Source of the DNA: Actinomycetales bacterium
Lineage (GTDB): Bacteria > Actinomycetota > Actinomycetes > S36-B12 > UBA5976
Assembly (NCBI GenBank): GCA_027484085.1
Contig: JAIXQF010000004.1
Span: 960,162 to 1,024,161, forward strand
Direction: 5' to 3'
DNA length: 64,000 bases
The first letter of the stretch is position 1. Each line of letters begins with the position of its first letter. This document shows positions 18,965 through 28,272 of this stretch, piece after piece. The notes beneath the pieces are model-generated. The model was not told the DNA's origin and ran no database searches. It saw only the letters and a list, made by a program, of their open reading frames with translations. Position numbers and translations under genes: made by a program.

Positions 18965-20155
18965 TTAGAACCGCTCGAAAAGTGCAATGCATTCAACGTG
19001 ACCCGTCATCGGGAAGGCATCCAATCCCACAAGCTGTGTCATGTTCCATCCTGCATCAGCAAGATACTTGGCATCTCTTCCCAAGGCACTTGGCTCACAA
19101 GCGACGTAAATGATTGAGCGCCTTGCAATTCGATCCAACTCGGTAACTACATCTAGCCCAGCGCCGGCTCGTGGCGGATCCAGAATCACCACATCAAAGT
19201 CTTCATCGATCTGAGTGATCCACTTAGAAACATCGGCAGTAATTAGGTCCATTTGAGGTAGGTCGCTGCAGGAGCGTCGAGCATCTCGCATTGAATCGAT
19301 TACCGACTCCACTGCAACAACTTCGCCCTTTTCGGTCACATCGGCAGCAATACTGGCAGCAAACAATCCGGCGCCAGCATATAGGTCAAGCGCCTTCTCT
19401 CCTGGTTTCAAACTGGCAAATCTACGCACGGTTTCGACAAACACTCGTGGTGCATCTTTATGCACTTGCCAGAATGAGCCGGCATGAATTCGCCAACTGC
19501 GATCACCTACTGTTTCATCCAGCCATGGTCCGCCACGTTGATCAACAACAACGTGTTGTCCGGTGGAACTTTGTGCCGTACTTATATCGCCTCGACCAAT
19601 GTGAACTTTGGCCTGGGCCAGTTCAACTGAACCTTCAACGGCAATTAAACAGTCATCAATTTCAATCACGGTGTGAGAGCGAGGCATTTTCATACCAACT
19701 GACACGTCGCCGATACGTGCATACCGATTCCGAGTCCGCCAACGTAATCCATCCTCGTTCGGACCTAATGCGATTACTTCAAAATCGTCTAATGGTTTTC
19801 CGTTGACGTGGGTTATGCCGCCGAGATGTGAAAGCTGTTCTCTAACAACTTCGCTCTTGAGACTTCGTTGATGCGAAAGGCTTACATGCTGCCAATCACA
19901 ACCGCCGCATGCACCTGCGTAGTTGCACGGTGCCACAACTCGATGCTCACTACCCTCAATGACTTCAACAACATCTGCTCGTAAAAACTTCTTGCTTATG
20001 TCAGTAATTTCGGCTTTGACAGTTTCGCCAGGGATGCCATGGCGCACAAACACCACTTGACCGTTGTATCGGGAAATGCAAAAACCGCCATTGGCAACCT
20101 TGTCGATTACCAAATCAACGACATCACCGATCTTCACTACATCGGCGTCAGTCAT
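18965..20155 (-). CDS. TrmA/RumA-family RNA (uracil-5-)-methyltransferase with TRAM domain
   Basis: SAM-dependent methyltransferase of 396 aa. An N-terminal TRAM domain (VKIGDVVDLVIDKVANGG) is followed by an iron-sulfur site, CNYAGACGGC, a class I methyltransferase fold (ALDLYAGAGLFAASIA) and the catalytic cysteine in VACEPSALGRDAKYL. Members methylate U in 23S rRNA or tRNA; which one cannot be told here. The frame is open to 20182, but GGGAGA lies before the ATG at 20155, so that start is used, giving an eight-base overlap with the DUF3159 gene. Confidence 0.88.
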   Translation of the reverse strand: MTDADVVKIGDVVDLVIDKVANGGFCISRYNGQVVFVRHGIPGETVKAEITDISKKFLRADVVEVIEGSEHRVVAPCNYAGACGGCDWQHVSLSHQRSLKSEVVREQLSHLGGITHVNGKPLDDFEVIALGPNEDGLRWRTRNRYARIGDVSVGMKMPRSHTVIEIDDCLIAVEGSVELAQAKVHIGRGDISTAQSSTGQHVVVDQRGGPWLDETVGDRSWRIHAGSFWQVHKDAPRVFVETVRRFASLKPGEKALDLYAGAGLFAASIAADVTEKGEVVAVESVIDSMRDARRSCSDLPQMDLITADVSKWITQIDEDFDVVILDPPRAGAGLDVVTELDRIARRSIIYVACEPSALGRDAKYLADAGWNMTQLVGLDAFPMTGHVECIALFERF

Positions 20156-20813
20156 TATTTCTCCCGGTCTTTTCTTTTGCACTTGATAGCAGTTTGAATG
20201 TTACAAATATTCCAAGTGCGAATAGTGGGTAACCCAAAAGCAGCTTTAGCGTGCCAAGTGCTGCGGTCTGCCCAAGTAAGAAGAGAGGGAACATGATCGC
20301 CACCCGAAGCCCAAAAATCAAAGCCCATAGCCAGGTAATTGTGCTGAACAATCGGTGCTCTTCGGGATTGTTGACCCAAGACATGTCGCGGCCGCGCATA
20401 GCTTGAATTACGTACCCCAATAGCGGTTTATGCACGGCGATACTGATCAAACAAACGCCGGCGTAAACCGCGTTGGTAATGATTCCAGGTAAAAAGAAGT
20501 TCTCAGCATTTCCAGTGCGCTGAGCTAGAAAAGCAGCAATCGCAATTCCCGCTAGACCAGAGACGACTTGGACTAATGATTGCTTACGAAGCAATCGCAA
20601 AACTGCCAATAGTGCAGCAGTTCCAACTGAGGCATAAAGTGTCGTTTCCAGATCTCGGTCGGTGACAAGGTAGACCAAAGTGAAAACCACGAATGGCAGG
20701 CCGGAGTCAATGACGCCCGCCCAGCCACCAAGTGCCGAAGCCAACAGTTCGGAATCATCCTTGATTTCAGAAACTATGTCTTCGTCAATTGGATCTGGAT
20801 CAGCGTTGCTCAC
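20148..20813 (-). CDS. DUF3159 membrane protein
   Basis: A 221-aa protein with an acidic N-terminus and about six helices, recognised as actinobacterial DUF3159. It has the SALGGWAGVIDSGLPFVVF opening, the VYLVTDRDLETTLYAS helix and a PLLGYVIQAMRGRDMSWVNN loop. Function unknown; a transporter-like or membrane-adaptor role is only a guess. It lies between DUF3710/dut upstream and the RNA methyltransferase downstream, with an eight-base overlap to the latter. Confidence 0.82.
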   Translation of the reverse strand: MSNADPDPIDEDIVSEIKDDSELLASALGGWAGVIDSGLPFVVFTLVYLVTDRDLETTLYASVGTAALLAVLRLLRKQSLVQVVSGLAGIAIAAFLAQRTGNAENFFLPGIITNAVYAGVCLISIAVHKPLLGYVIQAMRGRDMSWVNNPEEHRLFSTITWLWALIFGLRVAIMFPLFLLGQTAALGTLKLLLGYPLFALGIFVTFKLLSSAKEKTGRNND

Positions 20814-20857
20814 GCTATAACTGTAACCAGTTAACTTCTAATACTTTTCATCCACAC

Positions 20858-21478
20858 TTACAGTCGCACTTGAAAGTTTGCGAACTTGCTCTCTGCGCCT
20901 GAATTAGCCTTCATGGATGCGTTATCGCCATCCGCTTCCATGTCTGGGCTACGCAAGGCTAGCCTCTCGCCTGGCGGCAATGGCTCGTCTCCGCGATGAA
21001 CGACTAATTGAGCAATGAGATTGTTGATTTCAGTCACATCGCTTGGGCTCTGATTTAGATTTGCCAAAGCGCCGTCACCGCTAATCACAACTCGCACTAG
21101 CCAGCGCGTACCTCTTACGCCCAGAAACCTTACGGGCTGCACATGCGCGTTGCCATCCAAGTCCACGGTTGGCATAACTGCATGAATCTCGGTGCCGAAT
21201 CTTCCCATTTCGACGCTGCAATCCACTTGTTGCTCGCTCAATCCGGCAACGATTGCATCGCGCATGATCGCCCAGTGATCCTCGTTGCTGGCTGATGCAA
21301 AAACCTGAACTTCAGCAATCGTCATATTGAGATGAAGCGATACGGACTTACCGATACCTGACCTTGGATCTAAATCTAAATGGACTTCGAGTCCAGGAAT
21401 GTTGGGCACCAGGAGCGCGCCGAGATTAAGCATTGAGCTGGTATCTACTTCGTCAGATAACTCACGAATCTCGTCCAT
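20858..21478 (-). CDS. DUF3710 family protein
   Basis: A 206-aa soluble protein of the actinobacterial DUF3710 family: VDTSSMLNLGALLVPNIPG followed by a QVFASASNEDHWAIMRDAI helix and PVRFLGVRGTRWLVRVVISG near the middle. No catalytic motif is known for the family. Its ATG shares one base with the dut stop, so it is coupled to dut; this dut-DUF3710-DUF3159 order recurs in Actinobacteria (recollection). Residues after about 175 are low-complexity and probably disordered. Confidence 0.82.
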   Translation of the reverse strand: MDEIRELSDEVDTSSMLNLGALLVPNIPGLEVHLDLDPRSGIGKSVSLHLNMTIAEVQVFASASNEDHWAIMRDAIVAGLSEQQVDCSVEMGRFGTEIHAVMPTVDLDGNAHVQPVRFLGVRGTRWLVRVVISGDGALANLNQSPSDVTEINNLIAQLVVHRGDEPLPPGERLALRSPDMEADGDNASMKANSGAESKFANFQVRL

Positions 21479-21924
21479 TACGTTGCTATCCCTGTCGAAC
21501 CAAATCCCTTATCACTACGCTCCGTGTCATCAAGATCCTCGACCTGCAGGAACTTTGCAGTAGTGACTTCCTGGATTACCAGTTGGGCAATTCGACTACC
21601 TGCCGGAAGGCTCACAGTTTCAGTGCTATCTAAATTGATCAAGCAGATCTTTAGTTCACCTCGATAACCAGAATCGATTGTGCCTGGCGTGTTCACAATA
21701 CTGATGCCGTGTTTGTTTGCTAAACCTGAACGCGGATGCACGAGTCCTACGTAACCCGCAGGCAAGGCAATCGCTACTCCCGTCGGAACAAGCATCCGCT
21801 CACCAGGTGCGAGCGTTACATCCTCAACGCAAACAAGGTCGGCACCAGCATCACCATCGTGGGCATAACTTGGCGCTTGAGCTAACTCGTGCAGCAACTT
21901 GAATTCGACCGCTATCTGACTCAT
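21478..21924 (-). CDS. dut: dUTP diphosphatase
   Basis: Trimeric dUTPase, 148 aa, converting dUTP to dUMP and keeping uracil out of DNA. All five family motifs can be read in order: [32 protein letters not shown] with the catalytic Asp, [10 protein letters not shown], and the C-terminal [10 protein letters not shown] that closes over the site. Its ATG overlaps the thioesterase stop by four bases and its stop shares one base with the DUF3710 start. Confidence 0.97.
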   Translation of the reverse strand: MSQIAVEFKLLHELAQAPSYAHDGDAGADLVCVEDVTLAPGERMLVPTGVAIALPAGYVGLVHPRSGLANKHGISIVNTPGTIDSGYRGELKICLINLDSTETVSLPAGSRIAQLVIQEVTTAKFLQVEDLDDTERSDKGFGSTGIAT

Positions 21925-22514
21925 GGGGCGATATCCAATTTGTTTACGTAATTAACGGCATTCGAGTCAGTTGTGGCTTTATCTAAATCTTCTTTACGAC
22001 CATGCTTCATAAAGTGATCAATCGGAACTTGCATGTAAAGGGAACCTGCCTCAACAGCCAATGGGCCATCAGGCGAATTCAATCTGCCTTCAGCCGTTGA
22101 CCAGATTTTTCGACCTTTGACTGCCTGCATAGTTGCTTTAATGTAGACACGAGTCCCGACGGGCACTGGAAGTCGATATGAAACCTCAAGATGTGCCGTA
22201 ACTGCAGACGCCCGAATCAACCAGTTAGTTGCCCCAAGAGATTCATCAAAAGCTAAGGACAAGATTCCACCATGCGCGATACCCGGTGCGCCTTGATGGT
22301 GTTGCGTAACCTCAAACACCGCGCGAGTGGACATGCCTTCACCCGCTTCGATTTGGATGTGCAGACCTGTTGGATGATCTATGCCACATCCAAAGCAATT
22401 GCGATAGTGACTAGCGAGTGACTCCCCAGGTTTTGGAGCATCGACATGGCGCTGTGGAACTTGAGCATCACTAGGGATGCTGAGCGGATGAATCTCGCGA
22501 CCAATTCGTTCCAT
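21921..22514 (-). CDS. PaaI-like hotdog-fold thioesterase
   Basis: A 197-aa hotdog protein. The central [20 protein letters not shown] segment is the PaaI/4HBT signature HGG plus catalytic acid on the long helix. [14 protein letters not shown] near the start is typical of actinobacterial members next to dut. The substrate acyl-CoA is unknown. It begins the four-gene run with dut and DUF3710, and is divergent from the DUF3093 gene with a 71-bp gap. Confidence 0.8.
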   Translation of the reverse strand: MERIGREIHPLSIPSDAQVPQRHVDAPKPGESLASHYRNCFGCGIDHPTGLHIQIEAGEGMSTRAVFEVTQHHQGAPGIAHGGILSLAFDESLGATNWLIRASAVTAHLEVSYRLPVPVGTRVYIKATMQAVKGRKIWSTAEGRLNSPDGPLAVEAGSLYMQVPIDHFMKHGRKEDLDKATTDSNAVNYVNKLDIAP

Positions 22515-22585
22515 GTTCTTTAGGGTATCGTTTCCGATAAGTTCGATATCAAGCAGTGACCCGTAAGTTCAAAGAAAGTTGTTTA

Positions 22586-23059
22586 ATGACTTCCGAAGGT
22601 GTTGACGGCAAATCCCCTGTCTATAAAGAACGCCTTTGGCCTTCGCTGGGCATGTGGGTTTTCGCTTTCATCATGACAGCTTCGCTAGGGATCGCATATG
22701 GACGAGCTTATGGAAGTGATCTTGGAATAGTTGTCGGCATTTCTACATCTCTTGCCGTCGCACTAGGGATCGTCGTAAATACTCCGTTGATTCAAGTTGA
22801 TGAGCTAAATTTTCGAGCCGATCGCGCACGATTGCCACTTCAATATGTAGGTCAGATTAAGCAACTTGATAATGTGCAATCTCGTCGAGCGAGGTCAACT
22901 GATGCAAACTCAAATGCATACTTTCAATTGCGCGGCGGAATTAAGAATTCAGTAATCATTGAGGTCACTGATCCAGAAGATCCTCACCCTTATTGGCAGG
23001 TCTCAACAAGAAGGCCTGCGGAGTTGATAGCAGCTCTAGTAACAGTCAAAAATCAGTAA
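22586..23059 (+). CDS. DUF3093 family membrane protein
   Basis: A 157-aa protein with two N-terminal helices (MWVFAFIMTASLGIAYGRAY and DLGIVVGISTSLAVALGIVV) and a soluble tail with AYFQLRGGIKNSVIIEVTDPEDPHPYW-type strands, recognised as DUF3093. Function unknown. A GTG at 22556 is in frame, but the ATG at 22586 has AAGAAAG at a normal distance and gives the usual family length. It converges on DUF4193. Confidence 0.8.
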   Translation: MTSEGVDGKSPVYKERLWPSLGMWVFAFIMTASLGIAYGRAYGSDLGIVVGISTSLAVALGIVVNTPLIQVDELNFRADRARLPLQYVGQIKQLDNVQSRRARSTDANSNAYFQLRGGIKNSVIIEVTDPEDPHPYWQVSTRRPAELIAALVTVKNQ

Positions 23060-23080
23060 GACTCGCCTAGCTAAGTCTGA

Positions 23081-23377
23081 TTAAGCGCAATCAGCGCAGA
23101 CGGGCTGACCCTTAACTTCTTTAGCTAATGTGCTGCGGTGGTGAACCAAGAAGCATCGAGAACAAGTGAATTCATCAGCCTGCTTCGGAATCACCATTAC
23201 GGTAATTGATTCATCAGAAAGATCTGCGCCAGGCAATTCCAGCGATTCATTTAGATCAGCTTCGTCGGCATCGACACTTGAACTGACCTTCGAGGCATGC
23301 TGGGCTTTAAGGTTTTCGAGACTTTCCTCGTTTTCCTCTTCGTCCGTCTTTCTCGGGGCGTCGTAGTCTGTTGCCAT
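23081..23377 (-). CDS. DUF4193 zinc-ribbon-like protein
   Basis: A 98-aa protein nearly identical in layout to the actinobacterial DUF4193 family. It has an acidic N-terminal half beginning MATDYDAPRKTD, the LELPGADLSDE block, then ADEFTCSRCFLVHHRS and VCADCA, giving four cysteines in two CxxC pairs that probably bind zinc. Function is unknown. Its ATG is at 23377, with TAGGAG upstream at a longer than usual distance. Confidence 0.88.
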   Translation of the reverse strand: MATDYDAPRKTDEEENEESLENLKAQHASKVSSSVDADEADLNESLELPGADLSDESITVMVIPKQADEFTCSRCFLVHHRSTLAKEVKGQPVCADCA

Positions 23378-23473
23378 TACGTGCTAATTCTCCTAGCGTT
23401 TTTGTGATGAAGGTTTATTCCATCGTGTCGGAATTTACTTCATGCAATGCCCTTGTTGAGCACCGCCCCTAGG

Positions 23474-23992
23474 TTAATTGATTCTTTTCATTTCTAAGGG
23501 ATATCTGCGCGCATTTTCCGTATAAGTTTTTATGCTGTACGCGATAGTGGCTGGATCTGCTGCGCCTTCCTTGATCTTCGCGGGCACACCAACCGCAAGC
23601 GCGCCGCCTGGAACGACTGTGCCACCCAGTACTACGGCGCCAGCTGCCACTAACGCCCCGGTTTCCACGACAGCGTTATGTAGAACTAACGATCCAGAGC
23701 CCACAAGAGCTCCACTTTGAACAGTGCAACCTTCTAGGTGTGCGTTGTGGCCAACGGTGCATTCATCGCCCACGATTGTTGGTAACTCGGAAGTGCAATG
23801 AATTACGGAGCCATCTTGAATAGATGTCCGGGCTCCTATTTCAATGCGACTTGAGTCACCTCGCAGGACTGCGCAGGGACCGATGAACGAGAGTTCGCCA
23901 ATCGAGACATCTCCAATGATTACTGCTTCTGGGTGCACAAATGCGCTCGGGTGAATGTTCGGAACTTTGTCACCGAATGAATAAATCGCCAC
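23474..23992 (-). CDS. Gamma-carbonic-anhydrase-like left-handed beta-helix protein
   Basis: A hexapeptide-repeat protein of 172 aa. Repeated [LIV]-G-x4 turns run from FVHPEAVIIGDVSIG onward. Metal-binding histidines expected of gamma carbonic anhydrases are present in SVIHCTS and GHNAHLEGC. Many such proteins lack proven activity, so the enzyme name stays tentative. The frame is open to 24031, but the GTG at 23992, one base after the suhB stop and preceded by AGGATT, is preferred. It is cotranscribed with suhB. Confidence 0.78.
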   Translation of the reverse strand: MAIYSFGDKVPNIHPSAFVHPEAVIIGDVSIGELSFIGPCAVLRGDSSRIEIGARTSIQDGSVIHCTSELPTIVGDECTVGHNAHLEGCTVQSGALVGSGSLVLHNAVVETGALVAAGAVVLGGTVVPGGALAVGVPAKIKEGAADPATIAYSIKTYTENARRYPLEMKRIN

Positions 23993-23993
23993 G

Positions 23994-24842
23994 TTAATCC
24001 TGATCTGCCTGATTGACTTCAAGTATGGCAACTAAATGACCATGGATTGCAGGATTTGCCACGACAATCATGTCGTTTCCGATCGATTTGCCAAACAGTC
24101 CAGTTGATAACGCACCAGCTTCCCTAGCAATCAACTCTCCAGCGGCGTGATCCCAGGCGTTAACTCCTCGCTCGTAATAGGCGTCAAGAACTCCGGCAGC
24201 AACGAGGCACAGATCTATTGCGCAGGAACCAAGTCGACGAATGTCCGCCACATTTGGCAACACGTTTTGCAAAACTCGCGCTTGGCTTGCTCGTCTAGTG
24301 CTGGAATATCCAAAACCAGTTCCCACCAAAGCCTGGCTCAAGTCGCTACAACCAGAAACTGCTAACTCTTTTGGAACTCCGGCATCAATTACCCAAGAAC
24401 CTAAACCTCGACTTGAGATATACATCTGATCCAATTCGGGTACAAAAACAACCCCAGCTAAAGCCTGTCCAGTGCTTTCTTCCATCAGCCCAATCGAAAC
24501 GCACCAAAACGGAACTCGATGCAGGTAATTAACGGTGCCATCGATCGGGTCTATCACCCATTGAAATCCTGAAGTTCCGTCTTGATTGGCACCCTCTTCC
24601 CCCAAGATGGCGTCATTGGGACGATTTTCGTTGATTTGAGAAACTATGAAAGCTTCCGCGCGTTGATCCATCAACGTGACAATGTCCGTTGCTGTTGATT
24701 TGGTTTCAACCTGCAAGTCATCAGGACGATCCAAGAGAAGTTTGCCGGCGCCAGAGGCAATGCGCACCGCAAGCTCGAGGTTGGGATCGCTTGTAAGTTT
24801 GTTAAAGGAATCAAGACTTGCACTTGGCGGCAGAGAGGTCAT
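23994..24842 (-). CDS. suhB: Inositol-1-monophosphatase family protein
   Basis: A magnesium-dependent phosphatase of about 282 aa from the ATG at 24842 (the frame is open to 24992). Metal-site motifs: ILGEEG, WVIDPIDGTVNYLHRVPFW and NAWDHAAGELIAREAGA, all in the expected order. It would release inositol from inositol phosphate, which ties in with phosphatidylinositol mannoside synthesis at the left of the window; related enzymes act on histidinol phosphate or fructose bisphosphate. It is divergent from sepH and coupled to the gamma-CA-like gene. Confidence 0.85.
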   Translation of the reverse strand: MTSLPPSASLDSFNKLTSDPNLELAVRIASGAGKLLLDRPDDLQVETKSTATDIVTLMDQRAEAFIVSQINENRPNDAILGEEGANQDGTSGFQWVIDPIDGTVNYLHRVPFWCVSIGLMEESTGQALAGVVFVPELDQMYISSRGLGSWVIDAGVPKELAVSGCSDLSQALVGTGFGYSSTRRASQARVLQNVLPNVADIRRLGSCAIDLCLVAAGVLDAYYERGVNAWDHAAGELIAREAGALSTGLFGKSIGNDMIVVANPAIHGHLVAILEVNQADQD

Positions 24843-24954
24843 TTCGATATTGTCCTGCCTAGGTGTTAAGTCTTGCGACACACCCCGCAACAACCCCGAT
24901 TTTATTGATTTTTCCGCGAAAATAGGAGGGCATAAGCAATAGAAAAGGGTGGCC

Positions 24955-25743
24955 ATGAAAGAGCTAATTTTTGTCGGACGCTCCGAAGACAACCTTGAAC
25001 TTATCTTTATGGACGAAGACGGTGGCGAATTCGCAGTAGCCGTTGATGATCACATCCGTCGCAGTATTAATACAAATGACACCGCATCCGTCACCACCAC
25101 AGATTCCGGCATCTCGCCGCGTGACATCCAGACGCGAATTCGTCGAGGTGAAACCGCTGAAGAGATCGCAGCCGAAGCAGGTGTGGATGTTGCGCGCATT
25201 GAACGTTACGCAGGTCCGGTTTTGGCTGAGCGCTCATACATGGCAAAGCGTGCATCTGAAACTTTAGTTCGCCGTCCACACGGTGAAGTTATTCTTGGAG
25301 AATTAGCAACCGGACAATTAGCAAACCGTGGCATCGATACTTTGACTTTAGTTTGGGATTCTTACCGACGTGATGACGCCCGTTGGACTGTAACCGTATC
25401 TTGGGCCAGCGGAAGCGGCGGCGGAATCGCAAGCTGGATTTACGATCCTTTAGCGCAAAGCATTGTGGCTCTTGATGACGAAGCTCGTTGGTTGTTTGAT
25501 GAAGCCGCTGGCGTTAATGCCGCTGCCACAAAGGTTGAAGAAACAAAACCACGTTTAGTTGGACTGCCGACCGTTTCAGAACCAGTTGAAGAATTAGAAC
25601 CACCAGCTTGGGCCGGTCCAGGTCATCCAACAATGCCAGTGCCTATGCCGGTTGCAACACCTACGCCGGCACCAGTCGTGGCAGTCGATGATTCACCTTC
25701 GTGGGACGACATCTTGTTCGGACACCGTCCGAACGACCAGTAA
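24955..25743 (+). CDS. sepH: Septation protein SepH (DUF3071)
   Basis: SepH binds FtsZ and promotes its assembly during actinobacterial cell division. The N-terminal half carries the DUF3071 helix-turn-helix: SPRDIQTRIRRGETAEEIAA, then VDVARIERYAGPVLAERSYM. The second half is low-complexity, rich in Pro, Val and Ala with a MPVPMPVATPTPAP run, and ends in an SWDDILFG peptide that resembles the conserved C-terminal motif. A GTG at 24949 is in frame, but the ATG at 24955 with AAAAGGG upstream is preferred. The gene precedes parC by 34 bp. Confidence 0.9.
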   Translation: MKELIFVGRSEDNLELIFMDEDGGEFAVAVDDHIRRSINTNDTASVTTTDSGISPRDIQTRIRRGETAEEIAAEAGVDVARIERYAGPVLAERSYMAKRASETLVRRPHGEVILGELATGQLANRGIDTLTLVWDSYRRDDARWTVTVSWASGSGGGIASWIYDPLAQSIVALDDEARWLFDEAAGVNAAATKVEETKPRLVGLPTVSEPVEELEPPAWAGPGHPTMPVPMPVATPTPAPVVAVDDSPSWDDILFGHRPNDQ

Positions 25744-25777
25744 GCCCCCAAATAGTTAGCAAGGAATTCTCTTAACA

Positions 25778-28222
25778 ATGGCTAAGCCCACTTCATCGAA
25801 ACCTGCGCATAACGCTGGTCGGATCGTAGACATCGATGTTGCTAACGAAATGCAAGATTCGTTTCTTGAATATGCCTATTCCGTAATTTATTCCCGCGCC
25901 CTGCCGGATGCTCGTGACGGGTTAAAGCCAGTCCAGCGCAGAATCCTGCACACTATGGCTGCAATGGGATTGCGTTCCGATAAAGGACATGTGAAGAGTG
26001 CTCGTGTTGTCGGCGAAGTTATGGGCAAGCTACACCCACATGGCGATAGCGCAATTTACGATGCGTTAGTTCGCATGGCTCAATCGTGGTCGCTACGCCT
26101 TCCTTTTGTTGATGGGCATGGAAACTTTGGATCTCTTGATGAAGGCCCTGCTGCCTACCGCTACACCGAGGCTCGCCTGGCCAGTCCTGCAAGTGCGATG
26201 GTGGATTCAATCGATGAGGACACCGTTGATTTCGCGCCAAACTATGACGGTCGCGAACTAGAACCAACAGTTTTGCCATCGGCTATTCCAAATCTCTTAG
26301 TAAATGGCGCATCGGGTATTGCAGTTGGTATGGCCACCAACATGCCACCACATAACTTGCGTGAAGTTGTGGCAGCTGCCTCGCATCTGTTAGCGCATCC
26401 AAAAGCAACACTCGATGAGTTGATGTCTTTCGTTCCAGGACCTGACTTGCCAACTGGTGGCATCATTTATGGCCTTGACGGAATTCGTGAAGCTTACGAG
26501 TCTGGCAAAGGCAGTTTTAAAGTTCGTGCAAAAGTCGACATCGAACAGATTTCACCTCGCCGCCAAGGCATCGTGGTTCGCGAGTTGCCATATCAGGTAG
26601 GCCCAGAGCGAGTTATCGAACGAATTAAAGAACTTGTTACTAACAAGAAGCTTCAAGGTATCTCAGATGTCATTGATTTAACTGACTACGAATCAGGCTT
26701 AGAGCTAGTAATTGAAATCAAGAATGGATTTCACCCTGAAGCAGTGCTTGAGCAACTTTACAAACTCACTCCCCTTGAAGATGCATTCCACATCAACAAT
26801 GTTGCGTTAGTAAATGGTCAACCCGTAACTCTCGGTTTGAAACCATTGCTTCAAGTTTTTATCGATCATCGCTTGCAAGTGGTTCGACGTCGTAGTGAGT
26901 TCCGCCGAGCTAAAGCCAATGATCGATTGCACTTAGTCGATGGTCTGCTAATTGCAATTCTTGACATAGATGAAGTCATTGCAGTCATTCGTGGCAGCGA
27001 CGATACGGCTGCCGCACGCGAGCGATTGATGAACGTCTTTGATCTGAGCGAAATTCAAACAAACTACATTTTGGAAATGCCGCTGCGTCGCTTAACTAAG
27101 TTCTCTCGATTGGAATTGGAAAAAGAGCAAGACGAGTTGCGTGCCTTCATTGCTGACTTAACGGACATCTTGGAAAACGACAAACGCCTACGAAAAGTTG
27201 TCGGTCAAGAACTAACTGATGTAGCCAATAAGTATGGAGATGACCGACGCTCCCAGTTGCTTTCCGATGACGGCATAATTTCAGCAGCACTTCCAATTCC
27301 ACTTGAAGTGAAGGATGATCCATGCTTCGTACTAATGTCGGCAACTGGCCTGTTGGCAAGAACCACTGGTGACACCCCGCTTGAACATGCAAAGAAACGA
27401 ACCAGTCACGACACAATTCGATCCATGGTTCGCACCACTGCTCGTGGCGACGTCGGTATCGTGACCAGCTTCGGTCGAGTTATCCGCCAATCAGTTGTAA
27501 ATCTTCCAGCACTAGCCGAAGGCGCAGCGCTATCCGCAGCTGGCGGCGCAGCCCTTAAGGAATACACAACTCTTAATAAGGGTGAAACTACAATTGCATT
27601 GATGGCACTAGACCAACCAGAATCCACTCTCTTTCTGACAACTGCGTTTGGCACTGTGAAACGAGTTGTGAATGACGTACCTGGATCTGCGGGCGACTGG
27701 AATGTGATCCGCCTCGATGAAGGCGACTACCTAGTTGGGGCGATCCAGTGCGAGGACGAAAGTGGCGAAGTTGTTCTGATCACCAGCGACGCTCAGTTAC
27801 TGCATTTTGACGCTTCTGTAGTCCGAGCAACAGGTCGTCCAGCCGGTGGTGTAGTTGGAATTCGACTTTACGAAGGCGCCGAAGTCATCTTTGGCTCAGT
27901 TGTTGATGCGCATGATGAGTGTTTAGTTGCAACCGTTGGAGGCGAAGCTGGCGCTCTGCCAGGAACTGCCGCACATTCCATGAAACTAACTCCCCTAAGC
28001 GAATTCCCGGGCAAAGGTAGAGCAACTAGTGGCGTGCGTTGTCACAAGTTCTTATCTGGCGAAGACTTACTTGTTGCTGCCACTGCAGGTAACGGTCCGA
28101 TTCACGCTTGCGGATCCTCAGGTGCTGCAGTTGAAGTACCTGACAAGCACGGCAAGCGCGATAGCAGTGGAACTAAGTTGCAAAAGCCAGTTGCTGCGGT
28201 CTGCGCATCACCGCTTAGCTAG
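25778..28222 (+). CDS. parC: Type IIA topoisomerase subunit A, topoisomerase IV (ParC type)
   Basis: The DNA-breaking subunit of a type II topoisomerase, 814 aa. The catalytic tyrosine is Y129 in AAYRYTEARLA; the QRRILHTM and GKLHPHGDSAIYDALVRMAQ segments form the winged-helix region. The C-terminal third is the beta-pinwheel, but it lacks a clear GyrA-box (QRRGGKG), which favours topoisomerase IV over gyrase. The partner ParE lies 1.7 kb downstream on the other strand. The complex separates daughter chromosomes. Confidence 0.88.
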   Translation: MAKPTSSKPAHNAGRIVDIDVANEMQDSFLEYAYSVIYSRALPDARDGLKPVQRRILHTMAAMGLRSDKGHVKSARVVGEVMGKLHPHGDSAIYDALVRMAQSWSLRLPFVDGHGNFGSLDEGPAAYRYTEARLASPASAMVDSIDEDTVDFAPNYDGRELEPTVLPSAIPNLLVNGASGIAVGMATNMPPHNLREVVAAASHLLAHPKATLDELMSFVPGPDLPTGGIIYGLDGIREAYESGKGSFKVRAKVDIEQISPRRQGIVVRELPYQVGPERVIERIKELVTNKKLQGISDVIDLTDYESGLELVIEIKNGFHPEAVLEQLYKLTPLEDAFHINNVALVNGQPVTLGLKPLLQVFIDHRLQVVRRRSEFRRAKANDRLHLVDGLLIAILDIDEVIAVIRGSDDTAAARERLMNVFDLSEIQTNYILEMPLRRLTKFSRLELEKEQDELRAFIADLTDILENDKRLRKVVGQELTDVANKYGDDRRSQLLSDDGIISAALPIPLEVKDDPCFVLMSATGLLARTTGDTPLEHAKKRTSHDTIRSMVRTTARGDVGIVTSFGRVIRQSVVNLPALAEGAALSAAGGAALKEYTTLNKGETTIALMALDQPESTLFLTTAFGTVKRVVNDVPGSAGDWNVIRLDEGDYLVGAIQCEDESGEVVLITSDAQLLHFDASVVRATGRPAGGVVGIRLYEGAEVIFGSVVDAHDECLVATVGGEAGALPGTAAHSMKLTPLSEFPGKGRATSGVRCHKFLSGEDLLVAATAGNGPIHACGSSGAAVEVPDKHGKRDSSGTKLQKPVAAVCASPLS

Positions 28223-28259
28223 CCAATTGCCTCTTCTCGCAACTATGCGAAGTAACGGA

Positions 28260-28265
28260 TAAACT
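28260..28265 (+). promoter_or_regulatory. -10 hexamer (TAAACT) before the ferredoxin reductase gene
   Basis: TAAACT is followed by seven bases and the ATG at 28273, with no Shine-Dalgarno sequence between. The spacing suits a leaderless or nearly leaderless transcript separate from parC. Confidence 0.4.
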
Positions 28266-28272
28266 CGACGGT